From Inquilinus ginsengisoli_A (lineage in GTDB: Bacteria; Pseudomonadota; Alphaproteobacteria; DSM-16000; Inquilinaceae), in assembly GCF_031453975.1 (NCBI RefSeq), contig NZ_JAVDPW010000004.1, positions 310,001 through 374,000 on the forward strand: DNA of 64,000 nucleotides. The letters run 5' to 3'. This document shows, one piece after another, positions 61,862-64,000 of this stretch. Each line of letters opens with the position of its first letter. Position 1 is the stretch's first letter. The notes below the pieces were generated by a model that saw only the letters and a program-made list of their open reading frames with translations, did not search any database and was not told the origin of the DNA. The position numbers were made by a program, and so were the translations under genes.

Positions 61862-63091
61862 TCACGCCGCCTCGGGCAGCGCCGCCAGCCGCGGCACCGC
61901 GGAGCCTGAGATCACCAGCGCCTGGATGATGAAGCCGAGCACGGCGACGGCCAGGCAGGCGGCGGCGCCGTGGCTGCCGCCGACCAGGGCGCCGATGGCG
62001 GCGCCGAGCGGGCGAGAGCCATAGGTCGCCATGGTGATGATCGCCGAGACCCGACCGAGCATCGCCGGCGGCGTCACCGCCTGGCGCAGGGTGGTCGAGG
62101 CGATTGTCCACAGGATCGGGCCGGCCCCGAACAGGAAGAAGGCGAGGCCGGCGACCAGCGCCGAGGGCACCCAGACTGTCAGCAGCATCAGCAGGGCGCC
62201 GGCGAGGCCGCAGAACGGCCCGATCAGCAGCACCGTCCCGAACGGCAGGGCCCGGGCGACCCGCGGCGCCGCCAGGGCCGCGAGGACCATGCCGACGCCG
62301 TAGACCGCCAGCGTGGCGCCGACACCGGCGGCGCTGAGGCCGAGATGGCCCACCGCATAGGGGACGTAGATCGCCTGCAGCACGAACCAGCCGATGTTGA
62401 AGAACACCGCGGTCAGCAGCACCGGCCGCAGCAGCGGATGGGCCAGGACGAAGACCGCACCCTCGCGCAGGTCATGCAGGATGTGCCGGGGCGGCGGCGC
62501 CGGGCGGACGGGTTCGCGGATGCCGCGCAGCAGCACCACCGCCAGCACCGACAGCGCCGCCGCGGCGGCGAAGGCCAGGCCACCGCCGGCCCAGGCCACC
62601 AGCGCGCCGGCCAGGGCCGGGCCGGCGGCGAAGGCGGCGCTGCGCGCCAGCTCTATCCGCCCGTTCGCGGCCGGCAGCGCCGCGCGCGGCACCAGGTCCG
62701 GGATCAGCGACGGCGCCGCCACGCTGTAGGCCACCGTGCCGGCAGCGCCGAGGAAGCCCAGCGCCGCCAGCAGACCCAGGCTCAGGCCACCGGTCTCCGC
62801 CAGGATCAGGATGGCGATCAGCGACAGCGCCCGCAGCGCCTCGGCCGCCGCCATCAGCCGACGGCGCGAGGATCGGTCGGCCAGGAGGCCGGCCGGCAGC
62901 GACAGCAGCAGGAAGGGCAGCGTCTGCACGGTCTGCAGCAGGCCGGTGCCGCCGGCCCCGGCGCCGAGCGCGAGCACGGCGACGATCGGCGCGGCGGCCA
63001 GGCCGATCTGCTCCGCCGACTGGGCGGCCAGGTTGGACCAGGCCAAGCGGCGGAACGGTAGGGATAGCGGCGGGATGGCGGTCGGGGACAT
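61862..63091 (-). CDS. MFS transporter (MFS_3 type)
   Basis: A 409-residue twelve-helix MFS protein: AWSNLAAQSAEQIGLAAAPIVA, LLSLPAGLLADRSSRRRLM, VAAPSLIPDLVPRAALPAANGRIELARSAAF (each part of a helix-loop unit). It resembles the enterobactin-exporter-like group, like the transporter at 51407-52630 but clearly distinct in sequence. The start at 63091 (MSPTAIPPLSLPFRRLAW) is chosen over a longer open frame. It ends six bases from the MFS gene on the other strand and is divergent from ada. Confidence 0.9.
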   Translation of the reverse strand: MSPTAIPPLSLPFRRLAWSNLAAQSAEQIGLAAAPIVAVLALGAGAGGTGLLQTVQTLPFLLLSLPAGLLADRSSRRRLMAAAEALRALSLIAILILAETGGLSLGLLAALGFLGAAGTVAYSVAAPSLIPDLVPRAALPAANGRIELARSAAFAAGPALAGALVAWAGGGLAFAAAAALSVLAVVLLRGIREPVRPAPPPRHILHDLREGAVFVLAHPLLRPVLLTAVFFNIGWFVLQAIYVPYAVGHLGLSAAGVGATLAVYGVGMVLAALAAPRVARALPFGTVLLIGPFCGLAGALLMLLTVWVPSALVAGLAFFLFGAGPILWTIASTTLRQAVTPPAMLGRVSAIITMATYGSRPLGAAIGALVGGSHGAAACLAVAVLGFIIQALVISGSAVPRLAALPEAA

Positions 63092-63170
63092 GGCGCTCTC
63101 GCGGCGGGTCGGTGACGGGACCGCAACCATCCGCCGCCGCGCCAAGCCGCGCGCTCCGGTTGTTGCCGCC

Positions 63171-63239
63171 GAATTCGAGCGCAAGCGATCGGGGGGAATC
63201 GCAAGATTCGGGTCGCCCGCCGGCGAATTTGAGAGCAAG
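63171..63239 (+). promoter_or_regulatory. two Ada-box-like sites upstream of ada
   Basis: AAT (63172-63174) and GCAA (63181-63184) are separated by 6 bp, and again AAT (63226-63228) and GCAA (63235-63238) by 6 bp. The repeated 15-mer is GAATTYGAGMGCAAG. A-box AAT and B-box GCAA with this spacing are the elements bound by methylated Ada in E. coli ada and aidB promoters. The copies are 54 bp apart, about five helical turns, upstream of ada and in the MFS-ada divergent region. Confidence 0.7.
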
Positions 63240-63320
63240 GGTCGGAGTGCTTGCGGTCCAGCGACCCGTCATGGTCGGCGGACGGATGGGCGACCCGCCC
63301 GTCGAACCAGGAGCGCCACC

Positions 63321-64000
63321 ATGGGTCACATCGCCCCGACCACCACTTTCACCGATCAGGATGCGCGCTGGCAGGCCGTGCAGCAGCGCGACCATGCCGC
63401 CGACGGCGCCTTCGTCTATTCCGTGCGCACCACCGGGATCTATTGCCGGCCGAGCTGCCCGTCGCGCCGGGCCCGGCCGGAGAATGTGGCGTTCCACGCC
63501 GATTGCGCCGCGGCCGAGCGCGCCGGCTTCCGCGCCTGCCGCCGCTGTCGCCCGAACGAATCCTCACTGGCCGAGCGCCAGTCGGCGCTGGTGGTCGCGG
63601 CCTGCCGCATGATCGAGACCGCCGAGGAGGTGCCGAGCCTGGACGCGCTGGCCGAGGCCGCGGGGCTGAGCCGGTTCCATTTCCACCGCATGTTCAAGGC
63701 GATCACCGGCGTCACGCCCAAGGCCTATGCCGATGCGCATCGCGGCGACCGCATGCGTGAGGAGCTGGCCCAGACCGCGACGGTGACCGAGGCGATCTAC
63801 GGCGCCGGCTTCAACTCCAACGGCCGCTTCTACGCCGCGGTGCCGGAACGGCTGGGCATGACCCCGACCGCGTTCCGCGACGGCGGCACCGGCACCGAGA
63901 TCCGCTTCGCCATCGGCCAGTGCCGGCTGGGGGCCATCCTGGTGGCGGCCACCGCGAAGGGCATCGTCGCCATCCAGTTCGGCGACGACCCGCAGGCGCT
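63321..64000 (+). CDS. ada: Ada methylation-response protein (3' end off the window)
   Basis: The visible 226 residues contain the N-terminal zinc methyl-acceptor domain with Cys42, Cys46, Cys73 and Cys76, spaced exactly as in E. coli Ada. An AraC-type DNA-binding domain follows (LDALAEAAGLSRFHFHRMFKAITGVTPKAYADAHR read across its helices; TEAIYGAGFNSNGRFY), then the start of the O6-methylguanine methyltransferase domain (GTEIRFAIGQCRLGAILVAATAKGIVAIQFGDD in parts). It repairs alkylated DNA and, once methylated, activates its own promoter. The catalytic PCHR lies beyond the edge. ATG at 63321 follows AGGAG by seven bases. Confidence 0.96.
   Translation, partial: MGHIAPTTTFTDQDARWQAVQQRDHAADGAFVYSVRTTGIYCRPSCPSRRARPENVAFHADCAAAERAGFRACRRCRPNESSLAERQSALVVAACRMIETAEEVPSLDALAEAAGLSRFHFHRMFKAITGVTPKAYADAHRGDRMREELAQTATVTEAIYGAGFNSNGRFYAAVPERLGMTPTAFRDGGTGTEIRFAIGQCRLGAILVAATAKGIVAIQFGDDPQA

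Overview
The window is about 70% GC, tightly packed with genes on both strands, and reads as a chromosomal segment of an alphaproteobacterium. The class II DAHP synthase, the direct-repeat LexA site (GTTC-N7-GTTC) upstream of uvrA, and the ribA-ribD-secD-secF gene order with many 1-4 bp start/stop overlaps all fit that class. The gene mix is plausible for a soil or plant-associated Rhodospirillales/Azospirillales lineage (Inquilinus-like), but genus is a guess. I see no tRNA, rRNA, CRISPR array, insertion sequence or prophage.

Layout. 1-2.4 kb: 5' part of macB, macA and a small secreted protein. 2.4-8.8 kb (minus): a long co-directional run ribA-ribD-secD-secF-histone-deacetylase-like-DUF192. 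9.0-10.1 kb (minus): an Xre/RES toxin-antitoxin pair with a palindromic operator. 10.25-11.66 kb (plus): a threonine-rich leader peptide and attenuator-like hairpins, then a short threonyl-tRNA synthetase lacking the TGS and editing domains; this is the most unusual locus. 11.8-24.7 kb: housekeeping metabolism (esterase, pabB-pabC-GNAT, nicotinate phosphoribosyltransferase, DAHP synthase, gor, rpiA, succinate-semialdehyde dehydrogenase). 25.3-30.2 kb: a secreted CHAP protein with a strong terminator, an AT-rich gap with a 23-bp palindrome, and three genes (ArnT-like transferase, polyprenyl-phosphate glycosyltransferase, ChbG/NaxD-like deacetylase) that resemble lipid A hexosamine-modification sets.

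30.2-41.2 kb: YajQ, small membrane proteins and lipoproteins, a four-gene minus-strand operon (lipoprotein, kinase, cupin, deaminase), a peptide-binding protein paired with a beta-lactamase-fold hydrolase, Crp and HxlR regulators, a KGG-repeat stress protein, a CDF transporter and PhoH. 41.2-50.5 kb: a YnfL/YnfM-like regulator-exporter pair, a three-subunit gluconate/sugar dehydrogenase operon, a TetR regulator divergent from an isochorismatase-fold protein and an AbrB-family membrane protein, and an HD hydrolase. 50.6-64 kb: MFS and DMT exporters, a secreted EndoU-like protein, SOS-controlled uvrA, a choloylglycine-hydrolase-family amidase, a second LysR/MFS pair, and at the right edge ada preceded by two Ada-box-like sites.

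Two DNA-repair genes carry recognisable control sites (LexA box for uvrA, Ada boxes for ada). Several other regulators sit next to palindromes that are good operator candidates. Functions are inferred from motifs read by eye; no database search was run.
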